From NCBI GenBank assembly GCA_023954855.1, contig JAGSGY010000032.1, forward strand, positions 1 to 54,209: a stretch of DNA of 54,209 nucleotides, given 5' to 3'. Shown one piece after another: positions 34,810-44,102 of this stretch (its first letter is position 1; each line of letters starts with the position of its first letter). A model generated the notes under the pieces. That model ran no database searches and was not told where the DNA came from. It saw nothing but the letters and a program-made list of their open reading frames with translations. This DNA is from Pseudomonadota bacterium. GTDB taxonomy: Bacteria > Myxococcota_A > UBA796 > GCA-2862545. Position numbers and translations under genes: made by a program.

Positions 34810-35690
34810 TCCTCCCAGCTCCAGAGCTGGACGCGCTCGGCGGCAGTGGCGAGCCAGCGGCCACGGGTGGCGAACTCGGCGGCGATGACCGCGCCCTCGA
34901 AGGCCTTGACCAGATCGGGGCGGGCTCGCTTGTTTGGCGAGTCGAGCACCGCCAAAGCGACGGCCCCCGTGCGCGTGCCCATGCCCATCATGCGGCCATC
35001 GGGTGAGATGGCGGCTGCCGTGACTTCGGGCATGCGCATCGACTGCGGCTGGCCACCGAGGTGGGTCCAGATGGCTACGCCGGTGGTCGTCATGCCCATG
35101 ACGTAGTTTCCGGAGACGCGGAGGCGGTGTCCGGTCGTGTCGGACTTCGGGAACTTGGAGCCCTTTCCGAAGGGGATCACCTGCAGACCTGCGGGCGTCG
35201 ACCTGCTCAGCATCAGCTTTCCGCTCGGATTCAGGAAGGCCGCCACCCCCATGGGCAGCTTCGCGCGGCTCTTCACGGCCCCATCCTTGATCGCTAGGAG
35301 CAGTCGGTGATCGATGGCATCGCCGATGACGATCGCGTACTCGCCGTACCAGAACGCATCGATGTTCGTCATCAAGCCATGTGAGCCGGTGCCGATCCCG
35401 TCGTCGCGCACGGTGCGCACGTGCCAGGTTCCGTTGCGCGACACGATGATCACCCGGGTGCGATCGCTGTGCACGCAGATGGCCGCGGGCTCCCCGATGT
35501 CTGACGCGACGAGGCGGGTTCCGAGCACGGGATCGACACTGTGCACTTCGCCGGCTTTCGTACCTACAAGCAGCTCAGTTCGTTTCGGGATCCACGCCAG
35601 CGCAGTCGGATCGGGGACCGGTGGCCGGAGGATGGCCTCGAGTCCCTGCCGCTCGTGCAGGTAGTGCGCTTCTGTGACTTCCCGTGTCAT
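34806..35690 (-). CDS. Beta-propeller-like protein
   Basis: 294 residues, no signal peptide. Blade-like repeats of about 40 residues (ALAWIPKRTELLVGTKAGEVHSVD; TAAAISPDGRMMGMGTRTGAVALAVLD; IAAEFATRGRWLATAAERVQLWSWED) mark a seven-blade WD40-like propeller without strict WD pairs. Such proteins serve as binding platforms. It ends in CTAG shared with the thioesterase gene. Function unknown. Confidence 0.7.
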   Translation of the reverse strand: MTREVTEAHYLHERQGLEAILRPPVPDPTALAWIPKRTELLVGTKAGEVHSVDPVLGTRLVASDIGEPAAICVHSDRTRVIIVSRNGTWHVRTVRDDGIGTGSHGLMTNIDAFWYGEYAIVIGDAIDHRLLLAIKDGAVKSRAKLPMGVAAFLNPSGKLMLSRSTPAGLQVIPFGKGSKFPKSDTTGHRLRVSGNYVMGMTTTGVAIWTHLGGQPQSMRMPEVTAAAISPDGRMMGMGTRTGAVALAVLDSPNKRARPDLVKAFEGAVIAAEFATRGRWLATAAERVQLWSWED

Positions 35691-35735
35691 TCGGCCCAGT
35701 CTACCGGACGCGCGCAGAAACCGTGTGTTGGGAGG

Positions 35736-37169
35736 TCAGCAAGACCGACGGTCTTGGAGGATGTAGCTACGTTCCGAATTCGTGACCGGCACGACGTAGT
35801 CTCCGTCGAAGCAGGCGCTGCACATGTTTGTGCCACTCACTTCCCGCAACCCATCGAGGGAGAGGTACGTCACGGAGTCGACATGAAACGCCTCTGCGAG
35901 CTCCGCCTCGATCTCCTCGCGATCCTTGCCTGCCGCGATCAGCTCATCTTCGCTCGGCATGTCGATGCCGTAGTAGCAGGGGTGCTTGACGGGAGGGCTG
36001 AAGATCAGCAGGTGTACCTCGCTCGGGGCGAGGTCCTTTACCATTGCGGCGATTCGCCGCATGGTCGATCCGCGCACGACGCTGTCGTCGATCAGCACGA
36101 CGCGCTTGCCCTCGAAGATCTCGCGGATGGGGTTCAGCTTCAGACGCAGCGCGGCATCGCGGGTGGTCTGGTCCGGCATGATGAAGGTTCGGCCGCTGTA
36201 GCGGTTCTTGATGAAGCCTTCGCGGTGGGGAATGCCCAGGGTCTCGGCGATCGCGAAGGCGGCCGGACGGGAGGTGTCGGGAATGGCGACGACCACGTCG
36301 GCTTCGAAGCCCTTGGCCTGCCATTCCTTGGCGAGACGGCGACCCAAGCGGCCGCGTAGGCTGTTCACCCGTCCGTCTTCCATCATCGAGTCGGGGCGGG
36401 CGAAGTAGATGCGCTCGAACACGCAGTGCTTCACCTCTTTGGGAAGGACCATGCGGCGCACGGGCTCCTCACCCTCGCGGAACAAGATCATCTCGCCTGC
36501 GTCGACGAAGCCTTCGCGCTGAAAGCCGAGCACATCGAGGGCGACGGACTCGCTGGCGCAGATCCAGGATCCATCCTTTCGGCGTCCGAACACCGCGGGG
36601 CGAATGCCGTGGGGATCGCGGAAGGCCAGCATCGTCTCCTTGCCGTCGACGTGCATGGTCGCGACCACCGAGTAGCTGCCCTTCACCTTCTGCATGACCG
36701 AACGCACAGCGTCGGCGACCTCGTCTTCGGTGTGACCCGTCGGCTTGAGGCGATTCAGGGCGTCGGCGAGCACGAGCAAGATCGGCTCGGAGTCGCACTT
36801 CGAGAGCACGTGCCAGCCCCGCGCGAGCAGGTCGGTCTGCAGCTCTTCCATGTTGGTGACGTTGCCGTTGTGTGCGAGCAGAATGCCCGGACGCCGCGTC
36901 AGGAAGGGCTGGGCGTCACCGCGCTCGGAGTTGCCCTGGGTCGGGTAGCGCACGTGGCCAATGCCTGATCGCCCGGGGAGTTCCTCGGCGACGACCTTGC
37001 GGGGAAGGGCGGTGGTCACCATGCCCAGGTCCTTGTGCAGGTGGAAGTAGCCACCCTCGAAGGTGCCTATGCCCGCGGCATCCTGGCCGCGGTGCTGGAT
37101 GGACTGAAGACCGAGCGCGATCGCGGGTGCAACCTGGTCCAGACCGACAATGCCTACGAATCCACACAT
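35736..37169 (-). CDS. purF: Amidophosphoribosyltransferase
   Basis: 477 residues, first committed step of purine synthesis (PRPP + glutamine to phosphoribosylamine). The protein begins Met-Cys-Gly-Phe, so Cys2 becomes the N-terminal glutamine-cleaving nucleophile by simple Met removal; unlike the Bacillus enzyme there is no propeptide. The PRPP-binding loop is VVLIDDSVVRGST. Cys in KHCVFERIYFARPDS, HPCYYGID and the C-terminal CSAC are placed as in the [4Fe-4S] type, so a cluster is likely. The start overlaps the exonuclease stop by 16 bp (exonuclease first, same strand). Confidence 0.96.
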   Translation of the reverse strand: MCGFVGIVGLDQVAPAIALGLQSIQHRGQDAAGIGTFEGGYFHLHKDLGMVTTALPRKVVAEELPGRSGIGHVRYPTQGNSERGDAQPFLTRRPGILLAHNGNVTNMEELQTDLLARGWHVLSKCDSEPILLVLADALNRLKPTGHTEDEVADAVRSVMQKVKGSYSVVATMHVDGKETMLAFRDPHGIRPAVFGRRKDGSWICASESVALDVLGFQREGFVDAGEMILFREGEEPVRRMVLPKEVKHCVFERIYFARPDSMMEDGRVNSLRGRLGRRLAKEWQAKGFEADVVVAIPDTSRPAAFAIAETLGIPHREGFIKNRYSGRTFIMPDQTTRDAALRLKLNPIREIFEGKRVVLIDDSVVRGSTMRRIAAMVKDLAPSEVHLLIFSPPVKHPCYYGIDMPSEDELIAAGKDREEIEAELAEAFHVDSVTYLSLDGLREVSGTNMCSACFDGDYVVPVTNSERSYILQDRRSC

Positions 37170-37732
37170 GGAGACCTCTCGAGAAGACGGACGAGAATCA
37201 GCGCCTGGTAGGCGGCATCGTAATCAGCGCGATGGACGAGCTCAGCGTCCTGCGGAGGAAGGTCGAGAAGGGTCTCGAGCGTTTCCTTGTTCGAGTCGAG
37301 CCAGTGCAGCCCGAGGGTGCCCGTGGCCAGTGCCTTCGTGTCGAGGGCCTTGTAGCCGAACGGGTTCGTGCGCCCGTTTGCGTGATACGCGTAGTTTACG
37401 AACGACCAATCGAAGGGCGCGTTGTGACCCACGAAGACCGGCACGGACCCCGCGAGCGTCTGGGACTTTACCCAGGCTGTGAGGGTGTCGAGCGCTTCGG
37501 CCATCGGAAGTGCGGTCGCTTCGAGCTCGGCCAGGTCCAGACCGTTGACCGCCATGGCGCCCGCGTCCACGCGAGGGGCTCGCGGCTTGATCTCGACGTA
37601 AAAGGGCTCGCCGATGGAGTGGCCCGCATCGGTCTCGACGACGCGCACCGCGCCGAGCGAGATCATGTCGTAGAGCGCGGGAACTGGGCCGCTACACTCG
37701 ATGTCTACGCAGAAGTATGTGGAACGTGGCAT
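37154..37732 (-). CDS. DEDDh 3'-5' exonuclease (DnaQ-like)
   Basis: 192 residues. DEDDh motifs in order: D-I-E (residues 9-11, CVDIECSGP), H-N-A-P-F-D near residue 103-108, and H-R-A-D-Y-D near 168-173. It is close to the oligoribonuclease/DnaQ group in size. It overlaps the purF start by 16 bp and is probably co-transcribed. Substrate (DNA repair or RNA trimming) unknown. Confidence 0.87.
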   Translation of the reverse strand: MPRSTYFCVDIECSGPVPALYDMISLGAVRVVETDAGHSIGEPFYVEIKPRAPRVDAGAMAVNGLDLAELEATALPMAEALDTLTAWVKSQTLAGSVPVFVGHNAPFDWSFVNYAYHANGRTNPFGYKALDTKALATGTLGLHWLDSNKETLETLLDLPPQDAELVHRADYDAAYQALILVRLLERSPCVDS

Positions 37733-37806
37733 CCGGGACTCCGGGCGGCCGCACTAATACCCCATCTAGGGGCTTGCCAAGCAACGACGGGGTGCCGTTG
37801 ATCCGA

Positions 37807-38898
37807 ATGCCCACAGGAGCGGTGATTGCATGTGCCGCAGTGCCGGCGTCTGTGGCCTATGCAGCGCTGATCGGGCTCGGGCTTCATCGCCATGCCTCGC
37901 CACTCGCGGTATCGCTGGTGGCGACGGGATTGTTGTTCGGTCCGGCCTTGCTTTCTGGGGGCTTCGCGGCGCGTGAGCGCTCCCGCATCTTCGGCGTGGT
38001 CCTGCTGGGATGGTCGCTGGTCGTGTTGCTGGGCCTGCCGGTCTACTTCCCCGGCGAGCGCCGCCAGGCCGTGGCCTCGGGCTTGTCGCTGGTCGCCCCC
38101 GAGGCGGCTGGGCGGTGGATTGCGGATGGCCTTCCCGAAGAGCCCGAGGTGAGCCGTCCCGAGGTCCCCGTGGCCGAGACGGTCATGGCCGAGGTGCCTT
38201 CGCCAAGCACGACGGCCCTCGAGGAGCACGAGATTGCGCTTCCGGTCGAGGGCGAGGGCCGGCGTCTGTCGGTGCCGGTCGTCTTCGAGCATGGTGGACG
38301 CACCGTCGAGGTCTGGATGATGCTCGACACCGGGGCGACCTACACGACCTTGCCCATCGACGTGCTCCGGGAGCTCGGTGCAGCGCCGACGCCAGGAGAC
38401 CCGGTCATTCAGCTTCACACGGCCAACGGTGAACGCGAGGCTCAGGTCGTGCTGCTCGATGGCATCTGGCTCGGAAACCTCAGCCTCGACGGCGTGGCGA
38501 TTGCGACCTGCGACCTGTGTCGCTCCGGCGAGAATGCGGGCTTGCTCGGTCTGAATGTGACGGGTGGCTTCAACCTCGCCCTCAACACCGATGCTGCCGA
38601 GGCGGTCTTCTCGACCCGTGACGAGAACAATCGACGCCTCGATGTGTCGCCCTTTGCGGACCTCGCAGCGAGCTTCTCGCGCTTTCCCGGCGGCCGGGTC
38701 GAGGTCGAGGTTGACCTGCAGAACCTCGCCGACCGGCCGATTGGCGAAGCGACCGCCCTCGTACAGTGCGGCACCTCGATGTGGACCATCAAGCACCGCG
38801 ATGTGCCTGCGGGTGCCCAGGTCTCGGCCAAGCGCAGGCTGCCCGTCCACGAGGGCTGTGACAGCTACCAGATCAGCCTGTTTTCGGCCTTCTGGTAG
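37807..38898 (+). CDS. Membrane-anchored retropepsin-like aspartic protease
   Basis: 363 residues from the ATG at 37807; a TTG at 37798 and GTG at 37792 are in frame too. Two or three membrane helices (about 6-80; AVSLVATGLLFGP, GVVLLGWSLVVLLGLPVYF) anchor a retropepsin-like domain with the single catalytic motif M-L-D-T-G-A-T-Y-T-T (about 173-182) and the later hydrophobic-Gly motif GLLGLNVTGGF. Such enzymes work as dimers. The C-terminal 120 residues form an extra beta domain with several Cys. Likely on the periplasmic side. Divergent from the exonuclease. Confidence 0.8.
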   Translation: MPTGAVIACAAVPASVAYAALIGLGLHRHASPLAVSLVATGLLFGPALLSGGFAARERSRIFGVVLLGWSLVVLLGLPVYFPGERRQAVASGLSLVAPEAAGRWIADGLPEEPEVSRPEVPVAETVMAEVPSPSTTALEEHEIALPVEGEGRRLSVPVVFEHGGRTVEVWMMLDTGATYTTLPIDVLRELGAAPTPGDPVIQLHTANGEREAQVVLLDGIWLGNLSLDGVAIATCDLCRSGENAGLLGLNVTGGFNLALNTDAAEAVFSTRDENNRRLDVSPFADLAASFSRFPGGRVEVEVDLQNLADRPIGEATALVQCGTSMWTIKHRDVPAGAQVSAKRRLPVHEGCDSYQISLFSAFW

Positions 38899-38904
38899 CC
38901 ATCC

Positions 38905-39546
38905 TCAGCGCACGATGGCCATGTGGAAGTTCCCGGTGCCGAGCGCGCCGTAGAGCCGCGTCCACATCAGAAGCCACGCCTCGGTGGCGCGGGCGCTCTC
39001 AATCGGACCGAGGTCGATGACGTCCTCCCAGCCAAACCACTCGGTCATCCACGCGCTGACCTTGGCCTTCGCCTCGGCGTCGTCGCCGCAGATCGGCAGG
39101 CTCGCAGGGCCATCGACCTGTCCGGGGTCCACCATCAGGTGGTTGGCCACGGTGTTGAGCGCCTTGACCACCTTGGCCTCGGGGAAGCTGTGCTGAATCT
39201 GCTCGCCGAGGGAGTCGGTGTTCGCGATCGACAGCGTTGGCGGAAAGCCGTTCGAGAAGTCGAGGGGATTCGATACGTCGATCAAGATCTTGCCGTCCAG
39301 TGCGGCGTGTCCGGCGAGGCGCAGGGCTTTAAGAGAGTGTTGTCCCGAGGTGCAGTTGAACACCACCTCTCCCCAGGTCGCGACGAGCTCGAAGGTGCTG
39401 GTGTCGCCGCCGGTCTTCGCTGCCCAGGCGAGGGCGCTCGGGTGGTCGTGCGAGCGGCTGCCGAGCTGAACCTGGTGTCCGATCGCCGCGAGCTTGGTGC
39501 CGAGCTGCTGCGCCACGTCGCCGGTTCCGAGAATCGCGATGCGCAT
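38905..39546 (-). CDS. NADPH-dependent F420 reductase-like oxidoreductase
   Basis: 213 residues, ATG behind GGGAGGT. A Rossmann start (MRIAILGTGDVAQQLGTKLAAIGHQVQLGSR) with GxGxxA-like loop and the R-S that selects NADPH. The layout (VVFNCTSGQHSLKAL, ILIDVSNPLDF, VVKALNTV) is that of the F420-dependent NADP reductase family, whose many bacterial members lack a proven F420 role. Convergent with the protease, 6 bp apart. Confidence 0.85.
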   Translation of the reverse strand: MRIAILGTGDVAQQLGTKLAAIGHQVQLGSRSHDHPSALAWAAKTGGDTSTFELVATWGEVVFNCTSGQHSLKALRLAGHAALDGKILIDVSNPLDFSNGFPPTLSIANTDSLGEQIQHSFPEAKVVKALNTVANHLMVDPGQVDGPASLPICGDDAEAKAKVSAWMTEWFGWEDVIDLGPIESARATEAWLLMWTRLYGALGTGNFHMAIVR

Positions 39547-39623
39547 CCATACCTCCCGCGGACAGGATACCTCTGCTCGCCTCGGAAGAGGCTGGGCTGG
39601 TATGATCGGCCTACGGAGGCTGT

Positions 39624-40574
39624 GTGATTCTGTTTCTTGCGCTCGTCGGCTGTGTCGACGCGGACGCTCCCTTGTCCCAGGACGCCACTGTCCTAAAGTT
39701 CGACGTGCCCGCCGGATCGGCCGCCTCCACCCTGGGGGATGACCTCGCCGAGGCCGGGCTCGACGTGTCCGAGATGCAGTGGAAGATGTTCCTGCGCGGC
39801 GCAGACGGCAGCTGTCTCAAAGCCGGTAGCTTCGAGCTTCGCAAGAACATGAGCCTCACCGAGGTCCTGACCACCCTGTGCGGGCCTCCGCTGCCCGACG
39901 ACGTGCCGTTCACGGTCGTCGAGGGTTGGCGCATCGCCGACGTGGATGCTGCACTGGTCGAGAAGGGCTGGATCGAAGCGGGCGATTACGCCTCACTCGC
40001 GTTCGAGAAGAAGGTCGAGGCGCCGTTCGAGATCAGCTCGCCGAGCCTCGAGGGCTACCTGTGGCCCGAGACCTACATGGTGCGTCCCCCGCCGGCCTTT
40101 GCGCCCGAAGACCTGATTGTGCGGCAGCTCGGCACCTTCAAGGAGCGCTTTCTCGACACCCACGAGCTCGGTGATCGCTCGCTGCACGATGTGGTGGTGA
40201 TGGCCTCCATGCTCGAGCGCGAGGAGCCCAAGCCCGCGCAGCGTCCGATGACCGCCGGAATCCTCTGGAAGCGCATCGACAACGGCTGGCAGCTCGGCGT
40301 CGACGCGACCTCTCGGTATGAGCTCGTGAACTGGAATGACCGCAAGGCCTTCCTGGTCAAGCTTCGCGACCCGAAGGACCCGTACAACACCCGCATCCAC
40401 AAGGGACTGCCCCCCACGGCCATCGGCAGCCCGACGCTGTCGTCGCTCGAGGCAGCGCTCGCTCCAGTCGACAGCCCGTTCTGGTTCTACTTGCACGACG
40501 GGGATGGCAACTTCCATGGCGGGCGCGATGCCGCCGAACACGAAGCCAACCGGGCCAAGTACAATGTCTACTGA
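39624..40574 (+). CDS. mltG: Endolytic murein transglycosylase, lipoprotein form
   Basis: 316 residues, GTG start behind GGAGG. MltG ends growing glycan strands by cutting inside them. Family marks: LysM-like N-terminal domain (FDVPAGSAASTLGDDL; SFELRKNMSLTEVLTTL), VVEGWRIADV, SLEGYLWPETY, catalytic Glu in ASMLEREE, and the tail NTRIHKGLPPTAIGSP. Instead of the usual membrane helix it has a lipoprotein-type start (LFLALVGC), so it would be lipid-anchored. It is 6 bp before a response regulator gene. Confidence 0.9.
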   Translation: MILFLALVGCVDADAPLSQDATVLKFDVPAGSAASTLGDDLAEAGLDVSEMQWKMFLRGADGSCLKAGSFELRKNMSLTEVLTTLCGPPLPDDVPFTVVEGWRIADVDAALVEKGWIEAGDYASLAFEKKVEAPFEISSPSLEGYLWPETYMVRPPPAFAPEDLIVRQLGTFKERFLDTHELGDRSLHDVVVMASMLEREEPKPAQRPMTAGILWKRIDNGWQLGVDATSRYELVNWNDRKAFLVKLRDPKDPYNTRIHKGLPPTAIGSPTLSSLEAALAPVDSPFWFYLHDGDGNFHGGRDAAEHEANRAKYNVY

Positions 40575-40580
40575 GAGCCC

Positions 40581-40913
40581 ATGCGCGTATTGATTGTCGA
40601 CGACGATCCGACAGTGCTTCGGATTCACAGCATGATGCTCGAGCATCTCGGCTGCACCGTGGTCGGCACCGCGGACTTCGATGAGGCCCTTGCGAAGTGC
40701 TCGGACGTCGATCTGGTGCTCACCGATGTGCGCCTCGGAGCTGGGCGCGACGGCGTGGCGCTGGCCGAGGCGATTCGCGCTGTGGATGGTGATGTGCCCA
40801 TCGTCGGCGTCACTGGCGCCCAGCCTGATCGGAACGACGTGTTCGATCACATCGAGCTCAAGCCCGTGCGTTTGGCCGCTTTCGAGGGGCTCGTGGCGCG
40901 TTTCTCGTCCTAG
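40581..40913 (+). CDS. Single-domain response regulator (receiver only)
   Basis: 110 residues. Asp pair D8-D9, phospho-acceptor Asp in L-T-D-V-R-L near residue 50, Thr in G-V-T-G-A and Lys in E-L-K-P-V. No output domain, like CheY-type receivers that act by protein binding. In an operon with mltG (6 bp gap). Input kinase unknown; the hybrid kinase at 24672 is a candidate only. Confidence 0.9.
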   Translation: MRVLIVDDDPTVLRIHSMMLEHLGCTVVGTADFDEALAKCSDVDLVLTDVRLGAGRDGVALAEAIRAVDGDVPIVGVTGAQPDRNDVFDHIELKPVRLAAFEGLVARFSS

Positions 40914-41003
40914 ATATGCAACGCGATGCGCATTGGGCATCGACCTGACGACGAGTCTGCGGCATGATTCCCCTGCGAATATACTGTCGCCGGAGGTCGT
41001 CTC

Positions 41004-41822
41004 TTGCTCGCGTTGCCCGCTCCCCTCGCTGTCCGCTCCGTCCTTCTCTGCATGGTGGGCCTTCCACTGATCGCTGGATGCGGCAAGAAGACGAAGTCTC
41101 CCGAAGTCGCGGCTGAGACCACCGAGGTGGTTCCGCTGGCGTCCGGTCCGGTCGAGATCACCTTCGACGATGACGATTGGGACGAAGAAGAGACGATGAG
41201 CTTTCTTCGCGAGACCGAGGAGTGTGGTGACCTGCTCGCGCTCGAGCCGGCGGCCATGATGGGAAGCCTGAACGACGCGCAGATCTCGTGTCTCGAGGAC
41301 AAGCTGGACGAGACCGAGGTGCAGACCTTCAAGAAGCGTCTCTCGCTGCTGTTGCTCGTCGATGCCTGGTCGAGTGGCGAGGCCGAGCGCATGCGCTGGG
41401 AAGCCATTGCACGACGGCACCTCGACCAGATCGACCGCTCAGATCCAGACCTCTGCTACAAGTTCGCGCGTCACCTACAGAAGCGCGGTGCCGAGTACGG
41501 CGAAGAAGCCGTGATGTGGGCCGACGTCGCCCTCGAGAACAAGACCCGCTGGTCGGGCACGACCTACATCAGCCGCGTGTACAGCCTCTACAAGCTCAAG
41601 TCGATGGCTACCGCCGACGTCTGGCAGGGTGCCGAGGCGGCGTACAACGCCGACCCCACCAATGAACAGGCTCGCGTAGAGCGCGACCGGCGTCGGAACG
41701 AGGCCAAGACCACCGCGCGTGAGTGGCTCGACTACGCCCGCGAGAGTGGAAAGGACCCCACCCGTGCGCTCGACATGTGCGTGAGTGCGGCCGGAACCGT
41801 TCAGTACTGCGGTGGCGACTAG
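41004..41822 (+). CDS. Lipoprotein with helical-repeat-like domain
   Basis: 272 residues from the TTG at 41004, 7 nt after GGAGG. Lipoprotein signal (LCMVGLPLIAGCGKK). After an acidic linker (FDDDDWDEEE) the protein is helical with TPR-like spacing (YKFARHLQKRGAEYGEEAVMWADVALE) and two Cys pairs (CGDLLAL, AQISCLED; MCVSAAG, QYCGGD). A TATACT -10-like box lies at 40979. Its upstream GGAGGTCGTCT matches that of the gene at 15288. Role unknown. Confidence 0.72.
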   Translation: MLALPAPLAVRSVLLCMVGLPLIAGCGKKTKSPEVAAETTEVVPLASGPVEITFDDDDWDEEETMSFLRETEECGDLLALEPAAMMGSLNDAQISCLEDKLDETEVQTFKKRLSLLLLVDAWSSGEAERMRWEAIARRHLDQIDRSDPDLCYKFARHLQKRGAEYGEEAVMWADVALENKTRWSGTTYISRVYSLYKLKSMATADVWQGAEAAYNADPTNEQARVERDRRRNEAKTTAREWLDYARESGKDPTRALDMCVSAAGTVQYCGGD

Positions 41823-41825
41823 CGA

Positions 41826-42122
41826 CTAGGTCTCGGGTCCGATGGGTCGAAACAGCACGTAGGGCTGCACGATCAGGCTCTCGAACTGCCCGGTCGGATC
41901 GGCCTCGAAGGCGGCAATCCGCTCGGGACTCGGGCGGGTGAGTTGGTTCTGCTCGAGCCAGAGTGCGACGATGTGGGTGCGGTTTCGGACCATCGCCAGG
42001 CCGACGTCCACAAGTGGCAGTTCATGCACTTCGAATAGCGCCTGACGCTTGGCGTGGGGCCCGAGCGGGGGCCAGTCTGTCGTGCCGAGGGTCTCGGTCA
42101 GCTTCGCTTTGATGTCGTCCAT
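41826..42122 (-). CDS. DUF2288-like protein
   Basis: 98 residues, soluble. The pattern TDWPPLGPHAKRQALFEV, LVDVGLAMV, VALWLEQNQLTRPSPE and ESLIVQPYVLFRP fits what I know of the DUF2288 family of small proteins. Function unknown. Convergent with the lipoprotein at 41822 (3 bp gap) and 9 bp after the MFS gene, so possibly last in that operon. Confidence 0.68.
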   Translation of the reverse strand: MDDIKAKLTETLGTTDWPPLGPHAKRQALFEVHELPLVDVGLAMVRNRTHIVALWLEQNQLTRPSPERIAAFEADPTGQFESLIVQPYVLFRPIGPET

Positions 42123-42131
42123 GGGCGGCGA

Positions 42132-43301
42132 CTAACGCGTTTCGCCAGCGGATTGCATGCCTGGGCGCCCGGCCCAGAGCGCGAAGAGGGCGACCGCCCC
42201 AAACACAGCAAACCCACGTAGTAATGGGAACATGCCATCGTGGGCCCAGGCGCCGGCGATCACGAGGCACAGGCCAAAGCTCAACCGACCGACCAGGCTC
42301 TGGATAGACAGGGTCGTGGCGCGGATCGAGGCGCTGAGCCGAGGGTGCTGGAGCGAGCCCAAGACCGGCCGGAGGACCGCACCCGGTAGGCCTCTGAGCA
42401 GCAGCACCGGCACCAGCCACCACGCGGCGGTCCAGCCCATCGCGCCAATCACCAGAGTCTGCAGGCCAAGCGCACCGAGCACGACGTTGCGGGCCCCCCA
42501 CCGGGTAGCGAGCGCATCGGCTTGGCCCGCCGCAACGGCCGAGATGCCGACAATCAGGAACGAGAGGGCGCCGGACCAAACGGGGGTCTGGGCGCGGTCT
42601 GCCACGAGGGTGTCGAGCCAGGGCTGAAGAAACTCGTAGGGGACGTGGTTGAGGATCGTGCCGAGCAGCGCGACGAGCATCGTCCAGCGCAGAACACCGT
42701 CCTGGAGTGCGGTCCTCACGGCGCGAATCTGTAGCAGGGGCGTCTGCGCCCGCACCCGCGGGGGCTCGACGAAGGCGGCGGCGAGGATGGCCGCAGTGCC
42801 CACCGCGACGGCGGTGGCGAGGTACGCGAGGCGCAAGTCGATCGCGCCAATCAGTCCGCCGATCAGCGAAGCCGCCGCCACGGCCCACAGTGAGGCACTC
42901 GCAGCCTGGCTCTCGCGCTGGCGGTACTCGTCCTCTCGGCCCTCAGCGGCGAGCGAGTCGTACAGCAGGCTGGTGTCGGTGCCCGAGTCGAAGGCGAACC
43001 CTGCGGCGAACAGCACCTGACCGAGGGCCCAGGGCGCGAAGCCATGGCTCGTCGCGAACACCAGCGCGCCGACTGAGGACAGCGCGGCCCCCGCAATCAG
43101 CGTGAGGCGACGACCCAGTCGGTCCGAGAGGTAGCCAGACGGCACCTCGAGAATCACGAAGGCTGTGTAGTAGATGGCCTCGAGCCAGAGCACCTCGCCA
43201 ATGTCGAGGGCCTGCTGGAAGTACAGAAAGAAGACCGGCAGCCAGAACAACAGGTTCCGGGCCGCCGCATACCTCGGATACAGCCAGAGGTTTCGGTCCA
43301 A
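42132..43301 (-). CDS. MFS transporter
   Basis: 389 residues, about 12 hydrophobic segments. Motif A between helices 2 and 3 is GYLSDRLGRRLTL; helix 4 has the usual small-residue GTDTSLLYDSL region, as in drug/metabolite exporters. The frame begins with TTG at 43301, immediately after the preceding stop (TAG-TTG); the ribosome site is weak, so the start is uncertain. Last or second last in an operon with the cytochrome and DUF2262 genes. Substrate unknown. Confidence 0.88.
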   Translation of the reverse strand: MDRNLWLYPRYAAARNLLFWLPVFFLYFQQALDIGEVLWLEAIYYTAFVILEVPSGYLSDRLGRRLTLIAGAALSSVGALVFATSHGFAPWALGQVLFAAGFAFDSGTDTSLLYDSLAAEGREDEYRQRESQAASASLWAVAAASLIGGLIGAIDLRLAYLATAVAVGTAAILAAAFVEPPRVRAQTPLLQIRAVRTALQDGVLRWTMLVALLGTILNHVPYEFLQPWLDTLVADRAQTPVWSGALSFLIVGISAVAAGQADALATRWGARNVVLGALGLQTLVIGAMGWTAAWWLVPVLLLRGLPGAVLRPVLGSLQHPRLSASIRATTLSIQSLVGRLSFGLCLVIAGAWAHDGMFPLLRGFAVFGAVALFALWAGRPGMQSAGETR

Positions 43302-44102
43302 CTAGCCTGCGATATCGGCGCTGGTGGGCTTGCCGTCAGTGTCGACGCTGAGCAGCACAATGTGTCCCCAGAACAGGCCGCCATCCTGGAAGTAGACCTC
43401 TGCTGAGAGGTCCTCGTACACGGTAATGCCGTCGAGGACGAGCTTGCCGATGAACCCGGCCTGGGTCTCTTTGCCGGGCTCTTCGCGCCAAGAGCCATTG
43501 TGCAGCTCGAGCAGCTCGTTCGCGGTGTAGAGCTTGTAGGCGCCGACGCTGCCCTTGATCTGCTCGACGCGCTTGGCGTAAGCCTCGAGGTTGGCGTCTT
43601 GCGGGACGGCGAGGGAGACGAGGCCGTCGACGCTCTTCAGCCAGTCGAGGTTGCTGTCCCAGCGCAGCTCGCCGAGCGTCGGATGGTGCCGGGTGGGCTT
43701 GTCGACGTAGGTCTGGGGTGTGGACACGCGAATGGCGACCTCGTGGTCGGTCTCGAGCTCGTAGTGGGCGACCACGCCTTCGTGGTCGTCGACCTGGTCG
43801 GGCACTAGGTCGTTGCCCGCGTTGCAGACCTTGAGCTGGTTGCCGTCGCGCAGATAGCGCCACGTTGCGGTGAATGGACCCTGCACGGTGCCTTCCGGCT
43901 GATGCCAGTGAGTCGCCATGTGCAGCAGGTCGCCCTCGGTCCGGTAGGTGGTGCTGGGACGCGGCTCGTCGGTGTAGAGGACCCGGTTCCAGATCTCGCG
44001 CCAGCTGTCGCCGTGAACCACGAGGTGGGTCTGCTGCGTGTGCACCTTTCCGCCGCGTAGGGTCTGTTCGATCAGGCGCCAAACGCCTTGCAGCTCAGCC
44101 AT
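43302..44102 (-). CDS. DUF2262-like protein
   Basis: 266 residues, soluble. The C-terminal half (LGELRWDSNLDWLKS, LLELHNGSWREE, VYFQDGGLFWGHIVLLSVDTDG, ending ADIAG) fits DUF2262, a family of unknown function that also occurs with toxin-immunity loci. The N-terminal half is a lipocalin-like beta domain (GVWRLIEQTLRGGK). It overlaps the cytochrome gene by 8 bp. A lone immunity role is conceivable but unsupported by a toxin here. Confidence 0.62.
   Translation of the reverse strand: MAELQGVWRLIEQTLRGGKVHTQQTHLVVHGDSWREIWNRVLYTDEPRPSTTYRTEGDLLHMATHWHQPEGTVQGPFTATWRYLRDGNQLKVCNAGNDLVPDQVDDHEGVVAHYELETDHEVAIRVSTPQTYVDKPTRHHPTLGELRWDSNLDWLKSVDGLVSLAVPQDANLEAYAKRVEQIKGSVGAYKLYTANELLELHNGSWREEPGKETQAGFIGKLVLDGITVYEDLSAEVYFQDGGLFWGHIVLLSVDTDGKPTSADIAG

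Noticed and set aside
39993-41420. 475-residue minus-strand frame
   Set aside because: Antisense to mltG, the response regulator and a lipoprotein, all well supported.
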